A stretch of DNA of 7,177 nt from Myxococcales bacterium (GCA_013298325.1 JAAFHJ010000250.1:1-7177); one strand, 5' to 3'; positions 1-6,049 are shown, counted from the stretch's first letter. Notes: generated from the letters alone by a model not told the origin. Numbers and translations are program-made.

Positions 1-11
1 CCGCGACATCT

Positions 12-941
12 TTGGCGTTTCGTTCTGAGCGCAGCTCCGTGAACGCTGGAGATCGTCGGGGGCCGGTCCGTCTCGACCGAAAGAAGGGGGCGATGGCCCC
101 GCTTCGCGCCATCGGGAAACAGGACGCCCCCTGGGAAGATTTCTACCATTGGATTCTGTACATCCGATGGTCGTATTTCTTTTTGTTTGTGGCCGGCGCC
201 TTCCTGGCAATCAATGTGCTTTTCGGATTCTTGTATCACCTAGATACGCAAGGAATTACCGGGGCCCGTCCAGGCTCCTTTGAAGACGCTTTCTATTTCA
301 GCGTGCAGACGATGGCGACCATCGGTTACGGCGGGATGTCGCCGGCGACCCGGTACACCCATCTTCTTGTCACTGCGGAAGCGCTTCTTGGGATCGTCAC
401 CACGGCGCTCCTCACCGGAGTCACGTTCGCCAAGTTCGCTCGCCCAAGTGCGCGTGTGCTCTTCTCCGAGAAGCTCGTGATCGGCAAGCGCGATGGGGTG
501 CCGCAACTTTCCATGCGCATGGCGAATTTCCGAGGGAACAACGTCGCAGAAGCGCAATTGAAGTTCCTTCTCTTGAGGAACGTTGTCACCGCAGAGGGGG
601 AGCGATTTCGACGGCCTACGGAGGTTCCGCTTGTGCGAAATACGACGGCGGTATTCACACTTTCGTGGACCGCCTACCACGTCATTGACGAGATCAGTCC
701 CTTTTATGGCGAAGGGGCGCTGCAACGTCTTCGCGACGAGGGGGCCGACTTGCTGGTTGTCCTTTCCGGGTACGACGAGACCCTCGGGCAGACGATTTTT
801 GCCCGCTACCGCTATCGGATTGACGACGTCGTAGTGAACGCCCGCTTCGTCGACACCGTCGGCGTCGATGACGATGGCGCCCGGACGATCGACTTTAGCC
901 GCTTTCATGACGTTGAGCCGGAGCCGAGGACGCTGCCGTGA
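12..941 (+). CDS. KirBac-type inward-rectifier potassium channel
   Basis: This is a two-helix K+ channel of the prokaryotic inward-rectifier family (KirBac), which forms tetramers in the inner membrane. With TTG at 12 as residue 1, the protein shows an amphipathic slide helix (about 41-53), TM1 (about 54-77), a pore helix leading into the selectivity filter T103-I-G-Y-G107, TM2 (about 115-142), the junction motif FARPSA, and a cytoplasmic immunoglobulin-like domain to the end. Segments such as ARPGSF, FSVQTMATIGYG, SWT..H.ID..SP.YGE and the closing IDFSRFHD closely resemble KirBac3.1 and KirBac1.1 as I recall them. Phe139 matches the bundle-crossing gate Phe. Thr131 falls at the rectification-controller position, so there is no acidic residue there and strong polyamine block is not expected. 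The start is uncertain. ATG at 93 follows AAGGGGG too closely (2 bases), and family similarity appears to begin before it. TTG 12 or a start left of the window is therefore more likely. The stop overlaps the next gene. Confidence 0.93.
   Translation: MAFRSERSSVNAGDRRGPVRLDRKKGAMAPLRAIGKQDAPWEDFYHWILYIRWSYFFLFVAGAFLAINVLFGFLYHLDTQGITGARPGSFEDAFYFSVQTMATIGYGGMSPATRYTHLLVTAEALLGIVTTALLTGVTFAKFARPSARVLFSEKLVIGKRDGVPQLSMRMANFRGNNVAEAQLKFLLLRNVVTAEGERFRRPTEVPLVRNTTAVFTLSWTAYHVIDEISPFYGEGALQRLRDEGADLLVVLSGYDETLGQTIFARYRYRIDDVVVNARFVDTVGVDDDGARTIDFSRFHDVEPEPRTLP
926..930 (+). promoter_or_regulatory. Ribosome binding site fixing the GTG start at 938
   Basis: GAGGA lies 7 bases before GTG at 938, inside the last codons of the K+ channel gene. 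It supports GTG 938 as the start of the mannosyltransferase, although that start overlaps the channel stop (GTGA, 938-941). The arrangement suits translational coupling of the two membrane proteins. Confidence 0.6.
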
Positions 942-2101
942 CCGACCGAAATCGGCTGCGCTCGCCAGCGCGTTTCTACCTCGAAACTGCCCTCCTTTTT
1001 ATGCTGGGGAAAGGTCTTTTCCTGATCTTTCTCTACGCCATCGTGATGACGTTTCCGAATGCCCATCAGGGGCAGACTCCCGAATACGTCTATTACCACC
1101 ACAGCGCATTTGGAAATGCCCTGATGAGTTGGGACGGTGGCTGGTACCGTCGGATTATCTTGGACGGCTACGCCGAAGATGGGCGTGCGGCGTTCTTTCC
1201 GGTGTTCCCCTACCTTGTCCGCGCACTCGCATCCATTACCCACTCCCGGTGGACGACGGGGGTGGTCCTAAACAACGTTCTTACGGTAGGCGGTGCACTT
1301 TTTCTAAGTAGTTGGATCGCCGAGAAAACTAAAGAATCGAAAGCAACATTCGTCCTTGCGCGCAAGCGTGCTCGCGCCGGAGCACTATTCTTCTTGGTCG
1401 CACCTGGTGCGGTATTTTTCACGGCGCTCTACACGGAAGCATCCTTCTTCTTTGCAGTAAGTGGGTTCTTTTTCTTCGTTGCACGACGGAACTATTGGGC
1501 AGCGGCGCTATTTGGCGCCCTCGCAAGTGCAACACGAAGCACCGGCATTTTCTTAGCCCCTTCGCTCTTTGTGGCGACGGCGGTGGAGGTAATCCGATAC
1601 CGCACCGTCACGTTAGAGTCGGTCAAGAAGATTGCCGTTGTGGCTGCAGTTCCTCTCGGGCTCGTGGCATTCATGTACGTCTTGCACGTCCAATTGAAGG
1701 ACCCGCTCGCGTTTGTGAAGGCGCAGGTCGGTTGGGGGCGAACGTCTGGCCACATGCCCTGGGATACCGTCCTCAAAGAATTGAAGGAACCGTCCTACGG
1801 GGATGCTCTTTACCGCGTCGACGCGCTCGCCTCCGTGGCGGCAGTCGGACTGGCGATCTGGTCGTGCGCGAGTGGCGACGTGCTTGGCGGTATCTTCGTC
1901 GCCCTTTGCGCGATCGTACCGCTCACGACAGGAACTTCGATGTCGATGTCACGATTCCTTGTCGTCGTTCCGAGCGTCTTTCGCGCGATCAGCCATTTCG
2001 TGGCGGGCCATCCGCGCCGCGGCAACGTCGTGTTCTTCGGGATGGCCCTTGCCGCCGCCTATTTCGGAACGACCTTCGTCCTCGGCTATTGGGCCGGGTG
2101 A
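938..2101 (+). CDS. PIG-V/Gpi18-like integral membrane mannosyltransferase
   Basis: This 387-residue multi-pass membrane protein has the hallmarks of the PIG-V (Gpi18-related) GT-C glycosyltransferases. The first membrane segment spans about residues 16-38 and is followed by a loop with W65-D66-G-G-W-Y. Asp66 sits where GT-C enzymes keep their catalytic acidic residue. Next come GY at 77-78 and the AFFPVFP motif (85-91), then a segment reading PGAVFFTALYTE and another with ATRSTG, all typical of the family. Several more hydrophobic segments follow up to the C-terminus. Eukaryotic PIG-V adds the second mannose to GPI anchors. Bacterial relatives presumably move a sugar, probably mannose, from a polyprenyl-phosphate donor to an acceptor outside the inner membrane. 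Donor and acceptor cannot be read from the sequence. The gene shares 4 bases with the K+ channel gene and should be co-translated with it. No other glycan gene is in view, so the pathway is unknown. Confidence 0.82.
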   Translation: MTDRNRLRSPARFYLETALLFMLGKGLFLIFLYAIVMTFPNAHQGQTPEYVYYHHSAFGNALMSWDGGWYRRIILDGYAEDGRAAFFPVFPYLVRALASITHSRWTTGVVLNNVLTVGGALFLSSWIAEKTKESKATFVLARKRARAGALFFLVAPGAVFFTALYTEASFFFAVSGFFFFVARRNYWAAALFGALASATRSTGIFLAPSLFVATAVEVIRYRTVTLESVKKIAVVAAVPLGLVAFMYVLHVQLKDPLAFVKAQVGWGRTSGHMPWDTVLKELKEPSYGDALYRVDALASVAAVGLAIWSCASGDVLGGIFVALCAIVPLTTGTSMSMSRFLVVVPSVFRAISHFVAGHPRRGNVVFFGMALAAAYFGTTFVLGYWAG

Positions 2102-2185
2102 CGCGGGCCTTCCGCTCCGTCGCCATCTGCGATAGGTGCCGCCGCCATGCACCACCGCCAAGAGCGGCATGCTTAAGGAAAATCG
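2102..2185 (+). other. Hsp33 upstream region with a 9-codon mini-ORF
   Basis: These 84 bases are the longest non-coding gap in the window. I see no hairpin followed by T residues after the mannosyltransferase, and no clear sigma-70 promoter. A mini-ORF runs from ATG at 2147 to TAA at 2174-2176 and encodes MHHRQERHA. Its stop codon touches the Hsp33 ribosome binding site AAGGA (2175-2179), which is 6 bases before the ATG at 2186. The mini-ORF itself has only a weak AGG upstream and may be chance. Confidence 0.35.
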
Positions 2186-3046
2186 ATGTCTTCCGCACCC
2201 AAAGATCGAGTCCTCCGCGCGCTTACCACCGATGGCGGTTTCCGCGTCATCGCGGCATCCACAACGCGAACTGTCCAAGGGGCAATTGCTGCTCAGAAGG
2301 CGCCGTTCCCGGCCGCCGAGACCTTCGCAGACTTGCTCACCTCGGCGATTCTCTTTCGCGAGAGCATGTCGCCCGAGTTTCGCGTTCAGGTGATCATGCA
2401 GGCGAGCGACCAACGGTCCCGCCTCGTCGCCGATGCATTGCCAGGTGGAATCACGCGCGGCCTCGTCACGCTTCCCGAGGGGCTCCGCGCGATGCCGGTC
2501 GGCCCAAACGGTGTGCTCCAAGTTCAACGCACCATGGCGAACGGCGAAGTCCACACCGGCGTCGTGAGCGTCCCCGAAGACGGCGATGTCTCGCGTGCGA
2601 TGATGCGCTACATGCACGAATCCGAGCAGATCGTGACGATGGTGACCGTCGGCTGTCACATCGAAAACGGCGTCGTCGTTTCCGCGGGCGGGCTTCTGCT
2701 TCAACTCCTGCCGGAGGTCGAGCGTCAAAAGTTGATGGTCATGACCGAACGCATGGAGGACTTTCGGGATATCCACCCGCTCCTTGCACAGGGGAAGGCC
2801 GACCCGAAGACGCTCATCGACGAGACGTTCTGGGGGATGGAGTACGTTCAAACATCCGAAAGTGAACTCGATTTTGGCTGCCACTGCAGCCCTGCTCGTC
2901 TCGCAGCGAGTTTGTCAACGCTTCCGAAGTCGGAGATCGAGGATATGATCGCCGCCGGTGCTCCGCTAGAAATTACCTGTCAATTCTGCGGCACCGAGTA
3001 CAAGTTCCATCCGGAGCAGCTCCGTGGGATGCTTGTCTCTCACTGA
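2186..3046 (+). CDS. hslO: Redox-regulated molecular chaperone Hsp33
   Basis: Hsp33 is a cytoplasmic holdase. It is inactive when its cysteines bind zinc in reducing conditions, and it is switched on by oxidation plus unfolding to protect proteins from aggregation. The 286-residue length is close to the usual 290. The N-terminal part carries typical family features: a start like DRVLRALT.DGGFRV, then a stretch near SPEFRVQVIMQASD. The C-terminal redox switch is complete: C232-H-C234 followed after 30 residues by C265-Q-F-C268, matching the CXC-X(27-32)-CXXC zinc site. The last residues (YKF followed by a short helix) also fit. Start ATG 2186 is backed by AAGGA six bases upstream. The stop lies 21 bases before a DNA methylase gene, so the two are probably on one mRNA. 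The identification is very secure; nothing looks truncated. Confidence 0.96.
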   Translation: MSSAPKDRVLRALTTDGGFRVIAASTTRTVQGAIAAQKAPFPAAETFADLLTSAILFRESMSPEFRVQVIMQASDQRSRLVADALPGGITRGLVTLPEGLRAMPVGPNGVLQVQRTMANGEVHTGVVSVPEDGDVSRAMMRYMHESEQIVTMVTVGCHIENGVVVSAGGLLLQLLPEVERQKLMVMTERMEDFRDIHPLLAQGKADPKTLIDETFWGMEYVQTSESELDFGCHCSPARLAASLSTLPKSEIEDMIAAGAPLEITCQFCGTEYKFHPEQLRGMLVSH

Positions 3047-3055
3047 ATCTCCTCC

Positions 3056-3060
3056 AGGAA
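3056..3060 (+). promoter_or_regulatory. Ribosome binding site fixing the TTG start at 3068
   Basis: AGGAA lies 7 bases before TTG at 3068. There is no ATG or GTG in frame near the required N-terminus, and the conserved KYLGSKR motif begins at residue 3, so this site decides the TTG start of the methylase. Confidence 0.65.
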
Positions 3061-3067
3061 ATAGCCA

Positions 3068-4120
3068 TTGATTAAGTACCTCGGATCGAAGCGGACGCTG
3101 CTCCCCGCGATCCTTGAGGTCTTTGCCTCCCTTGAAGGGGCGACGCGGGTTCTGGATCTCTTCTCGGGGACCGCCCGCGTCGGCCACGCGGCAAAAAGGG
3201 CGGGCTATCAGGTCATTTCCAACGACCACAACGCCTACGCCCACACGCTCGCGACCTGCTACGTCGAAGCCGATCGGGAAGCGATCGAAGTCGATGCGCT
3301 TCGACTGATTGAGGAGTTCAACGCACTTCCTGGACGTCCCGGCTACGTCACCAAGACGTTCTGCGAGGATGCTCGATTCTTTCAGCCGAAGAATGGTGAA
3401 AGAATCGATGCGATCCGCGAGGAGATTGCTCGAAAGAGCCTCCCCCGCGATCTTGAGGCGGTGCTCCTCGTAGCCTTGATGGAAGCGGCCGACCGCGTCG
3501 ATTCCACGACGGGCCTCCAGATGGCCTACCTCAAGCAGTGGGCGACCCGATCCAATCGCGAATTGACCCTTCGCCTCCCCGACGTCCTCCCGCGCGCTGC
3601 CCACGGCAGTGGTGAGGCGCTTGGGCTCGATGCTCTTGAGGCGGCGGCGTCCCGCGAAGTCGATATCGCCTACCTCGATCCGCCCTACAATCATCACTCG
3701 TACTTGGCGAATTATCACATCTGGGAATCGCTGGTTCGTTGGGACAAACCTGAGGCCTTTGGGATTGCTCAGAAGCGCATCGATGTGCGCTCGCGCCCGA
3801 GCCGCTTCAATCGGAAACGGGAGTGTCGCGAGGCACTTGCAGCGGTCGTTGCTGCCGTTCGCGCGCGTTTTCTCGTGGTGTCGTTCTCCGATGAGGGCTT
3901 TCTCACGAGGGCCGAGATTGAGGCGATCCTCGCCACGCGGGGGGAAGTGTCTGTGATTGAACACGATTTCGCCCGCTACGTCGGCGCTCGAATCGGCATT
4001 TTCAACCGGCAGGGGGAGAAGGTCGGGGCCGTCGGCAAGCTCCGGAACACCGAGTATCTCTTCGTCGTTCGCATCGCCGAAGCCGGCGGAAAATCCTCAC
4101 GGCGCCGCAAGAAACCCTGA
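3068..4120 (+). CDS. FokI-like D12-class DNA adenine-N6 methyltransferase
   Basis: This enzyme should transfer a methyl group from S-adenosylmethionine to the N6 of adenine in DNA. It follows the D12 (alpha) motif order. Motif X is at the start (K3-Y-L-G-S-K-R9), the SAM-binding motif I is V28-L-D-L-F-S-G-T, and an acidic ND pair follows in the next strand. The catalytic motif IV is D204-P-P-Y207, continuing NHHSYLANYHIWESL. The residues around motif I and after DPPY resemble the M.FokI type more than Dam. The 350-residue length fits one complete domain. M.FokI itself has two such domains, one per strand of its asymmetric site. The C-terminus ends in a basic cluster (SSRRRKKP). No restriction endonuclease or specificity subunit lies next to it in the window, so it looks like an orphan methylase. 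It is probably co-transcribed with Hsp33. The recognition sequence cannot be told from this. Confidence 0.9.
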   Translation: MIKYLGSKRTLLPAILEVFASLEGATRVLDLFSGTARVGHAAKRAGYQVISNDHNAYAHTLATCYVEADREAIEVDALRLIEEFNALPGRPGYVTKTFCEDARFFQPKNGERIDAIREEIARKSLPRDLEAVLLVALMEAADRVDSTTGLQMAYLKQWATRSNRELTLRLPDVLPRAAHGSGEALGLDALEAAASREVDIAYLDPPYNHHSYLANYHIWESLVRWDKPEAFGIAQKRIDVRSRPSRFNRKRECREALAAVVAAVRARFLVVSFSDEGFLTRAEIEAILATRGEVSVIEHDFARYVGARIGIFNRQGEKVGAVGKLRNTEYLFVVRIAEAGGKSSRRRKKP

Positions 4121-4188
4121 AGATTTCTTCAAAAGTGCGGGAATTGAGCCCTCGACGACGCGTGATTTCTGGGTAAGGGTGCGCCGCC
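4121..4188 (+). other. Short gap upstream of the protease gene
   Basis: The 68 bases begin with an A/T-rich run just after the methylase stop. They contain TTGAGC at 4144-4149, which resembles a -35 box, but no well-spaced -10 box follows. AAGGG at 4175-4179, 9 bases before ATG 4189, can serve as ribosome binding site. I see no terminator hairpin. A promoter for the protease unit probably lies here or in the end of the methylase gene, but the sequence does not settle this. Confidence 0.3.
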
Positions 4189-5628
4189 ATGCGCCCGCAG
4201 ATCCTTCGCGCCACCCGCGCCTTTTCCGTTTGCCTCGCTCTCGCCCCCGCCTTGGCCTGCTCGTCGGCGGACGACGGCAGCGCCCTCGGGAGCTCCGCGG
4301 TGCCGATCATCAATGGCAAAGCGGACACTACCCACCCGGGGGTCGTCTTCATCGGGATTGAGTCGGCCGACGGGTTTGGAGGCTGCTCCGGTTCGCTCGT
4401 CGACGTCGATACCGCATCGGGCGTCGGGCTCGTCCTCACCGCGGGACATTGCGTCACGCCGGGCAAGCCCTCGATTGTGCTCATGGGCGATGATATCAGT
4501 TCGCCTACCGCGAAGCGATTTGAGGTGCTCGACTACGCCCATCATTCGAAATATCCGGCCGACACGCGCTACGATTTCGGCATGATTCGTATTCTCGGTG
4601 TCGACGCATCAACGCCGAAACTCGCGATGGTTCCATCAAGCAGTGATGGCGTCGCCGCCGGCGTTCGCGTCACGAACGTCGGTTACGGACTCACGCATCG
4701 TCCAAGCCAGTCTGGGGCAGATAACGCCGTCCGCAACACCACGACGGTATCGATCTCGAGCGTCCAACAGATTGATATTCATTATACTTTCGGTGGGACC
4801 GGCACATGCTCCGGCGACAGCGGCGGCCCGGCGATCATCACCACCGGCGGTAGCGAGAAGATTGTTGGCGTCGTCTCGCGCGGCGACCAAGATTGTGCCG
4901 GCGACAGCATTGATGCCCGCATCTCTTACGGCTTTGACTTTATCAATCAACAGCTCGCGCTTCCCGCACCGACGGAGACCTGCGACATTTGTTCGCGCCG
5001 CGCCGGGTCGGGAAACAACGTCTGTGCCAAGCGGCTCGATAGCTGTTTCGCAGATGCCGACTGCAAGGGCCTCTACGACTGCCTCGTCGGATGTGCCGGA
5101 AGTTCGTGCCGAACGGCGTGTACGAAAAAGTTCCCGGCCGGAAACGGGCCGCTCCTCGCCTGGCAAGCATGCTCATGCTCAGAAGCGTGTACGACGAAAT
5201 GCGCCGGGAGCAGTGCCTGCGCCCCTATCGCCGCGTGCGTCGGAGACACCGGAACCGGCGCGTGTGGGACGTGCACGAAGTCGAGCTGCTGCGCAGAGAC
5301 GGCCAACGCCGCTCGTGACAAGATCGGCAATCAATGCCTCACGAACCCGGCGACGGTCGGCTGCAGCACCAACCGCGCTTACCAGGCGCTCGTGAGCTGC
5401 AAAGCGACCAAGTGCAGTTCGGATTGCTCCCCGACCGACCCCGGAACCGACCCTGGCACCGACCCCGGAACCGATCCCGGCACCGACCCTGGCGAGACGG
5501 TGACGACCACGACAAAGGGCTGCAGCGTCGTACCGAGCGGGCGATCGGCCTCTGGGAATTCGCTCTTCGCGACGCTCGCGGTCGCGATCGGTCTCGTCGC
5601 CGCGGCCCGTCGCCGTTCCCCGTCGTGA
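4189..5628 (+). CDS. Secreted chymotrypsin-fold serine protease with Cys-rich region and Myxo-CTERM-like tail
   Basis: This exported peptidase of the S1 (trypsin/chymotrypsin) fold has 479 residues. A signal sequence with ALAC ends at Cys24 and could be a lipobox with Ala at -3, or an ordinary signal peptide. The mature-like start is I40-I-N-G43. The catalytic triad is His87 (LTAGHC), Asp129 (YDFGMI) and Ser211 (GDSGGP). C66/C88 and C207/C236 match two conserved S1 disulfides. Gly205 occupies the place of trypsin Asp189, so cleavage after Arg/Lys is not expected. No basic residue precedes Ile40, so activation probably differs from trypsinogen. Residues 265-413 hold 24 cysteines in related modules. 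A TDPG linker (416-435) and a Thr-rich stretch follow, then a C-terminal GCSVVP (Cys445), a hydrophobic helix and ARRR. This tail resembles Myxo-CTERM, whose sorting enzyme would process at the Cys and anchor the protein at the surface. The gene overlaps the following one by GTGA. Function as a peptidase is strongly supported; the substrate is unknown. Confidence 0.92.
   Translation: MRPQILRATRAFSVCLALAPALACSSADDGSALGSSAVPIINGKADTTHPGVVFIGIESADGFGGCSGSLVDVDTASGVGLVLTAGHCVTPGKPSIVLMGDDISSPTAKRFEVLDYAHHSKYPADTRYDFGMIRILGVDASTPKLAMVPSSSDGVAAGVRVTNVGYGLTHRPSQSGADNAVRNTTTVSISSVQQIDIHYTFGGTGTCSGDSGGPAIITTGGSEKIVGVVSRGDQDCAGDSIDARISYGFDFINQQLALPAPTETCDICSRRAGSGNNVCAKRLDSCFADADCKGLYDCLVGCAGSSCRTACTKKFPAGNGPLLAWQACSCSEACTTKCAGSSACAPIAACVGDTGTGACGTCTKSSCCAETANAARDKIGNQCLTNPATVGCSTNRAYQALVSCKATKCSSDCSPTDPGTDPGTDPGTDPGTDPGETVTTTTKGCSVVPSGRSASGNSLFATLAVAIGLVAAARRRSPS
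5434..5493 (+). repeat. Five tandem 12-base units encoding TDPG
   Basis: Five in-frame units of the form ACC GAY CCY GGN encode five TDPG tetrapeptides, which form a rigid, Pro/Gly-rich spacer between the Cys-rich region and the C-terminal anchor of the protease. The units differ only at third positions (CCC GGA, CCT GGC, CCC GGA, CCC GGC, CCT GGC; one GAT). They are near-perfect copies and could change number by slippage without breaking the frame. Confidence 0.95.
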
Positions 5629-6008
5629 CGGAAGCGGCGCGCACGCTACGGGGCCTTGGCGCATCGCCGGGCGTTGCCCATGGGCGCCTGAAGGTGTTGG
5701 CCCGCGGGGATACTCTTGGCGCCACCGCGCTCGCGGATACGTATGTGCTCTGCACGGAAGACCCCACGTTCTGCGAGCTTGCATCGATTCAGTCGGCGGC
5801 GGCGCTGGTGCTCCTCCAGGCGGGGGCGACGGCGGAGGGGGCCATCGTCGCACGTACCTTTGGCAAGCCTTGTGTTGTCGGCTTTCCGGAGCTTCGCGTC
5901 ATCGTCAAGGCGACCGGAAATTCCCTCGTGACGCGCGATGGAATCGCGTTTCCGGATGGCACCGAGGTGCACATCGACGCCGGCCGTGGCCTTCTCATTT
6001 TCGGGTAG
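5625..6008 (+). CDS. Stand-alone PEP-utiliser swivelling domain lacking the phosphohistidine
   Basis: This 127-residue protein matches the mobile phosphohistidine domain of PEP-utilising enzymes (PEP synthase, pyruvate phosphate dikinase, PTS enzyme I, rifampicin phosphotransferase), here without ATP-grasp or PEP-binding domains. Family marks are the N-terminal GLGASPGVAHGRLKVL (10-25), then GAIVARTFGKPCVVGF (72-87), and the closing DGTEVHIDAGRGLLIFG. In active members the loop before AIVAR reads GG-T-S-H-A and the His carries phosphate. Here it reads A66-G-A-T-A-E71-G-A, with Glu71 in place of His. The protein therefore cannot take part in normal phosphotransfer. It may have a structural, binding or regulatory role, or be a decaying remnant; the intact frame and conserved fold argue somewhat against decay. 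GTG 5625 is chosen because it overlaps the protease stop (GTGA) and leaves nine residues before the conserved start. No Shine-Dalgarno is visible, so translation probably depends on the protease gene. The frame stays open far upstream, so the start is not certain. Confidence 0.72.
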   Translation: MTEAARTLRGLGASPGVAHGRLKVLARGDTLGATALADTYVLCTEDPTFCELASIQSAAALVLLQAGATAEGAIVARTFGKPCVVGFPELRVIVKATGNSLVTRDGIAFPDGTEVHIDAGRGLLIFG

Positions 6009-6049
6009 CACGTCGGGACAAACGATCCGCGCGCGGGCCGTTGGGCGCG

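Noticed and set aside
240..908. A 222-codon - strand open frame opposite the K+ channel gene
   Set aside because: It is a shadow frame; the + strand shows a complete channel with filter and cytoplasmic domain.
93..941. ATG 93 as the start of the K+ channel
   Set aside because: The AAGGGGG stretch is only 2 bases from the ATG, and similarity to KirBac N-termini seems to begin about eight residues earlier. It is kept as an alternative only.
1495..2865. A 456-codon + strand open frame across the end of the mannosyltransferase and most of Hsp33
   Set aside because: Its product is extremely Arg/Pro-rich with no family resemblance, and it covers two well-identified genes in another frame. It is a shadow of high-GC coding sequence.
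1949..2884. A 311-codon - strand open frame opposite Hsp33
   Set aside because: It is antisense to a secure gene, crosses the intergenic gap, and its product has no recognisable motif. This is the usual antisense openness of GC-rich genes.
2966..3964. A 332-codon - strand open frame opposite the methylase
   Set aside because: It is antisense to the motif-bearing methylase gene, without recognisable domains and with no visible start signal.
4144..4172. TTGAGC as the -35 box of a protease promoter
   Set aside because: No acceptable -10 box is found 16-18 bases downstream, so it is mentioned only as part of the gap description.
5334..5624. N-terminal extension of the swivelling-domain frame back to ATG 5334
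   Set aside because: This part overlaps the Cys-rich and anchor coding sequence of the protease, gives a low-complexity Arg/Pro-rich product, and lies before the conserved GLGASPG start of the domain.
6027..6036. Palindrome CCGCGCGCGG as an intrinsic terminator after the swivelling-domain gene
   Set aside because: There is no loop and no following T run. It may be an operator or chance in GC-rich DNA.
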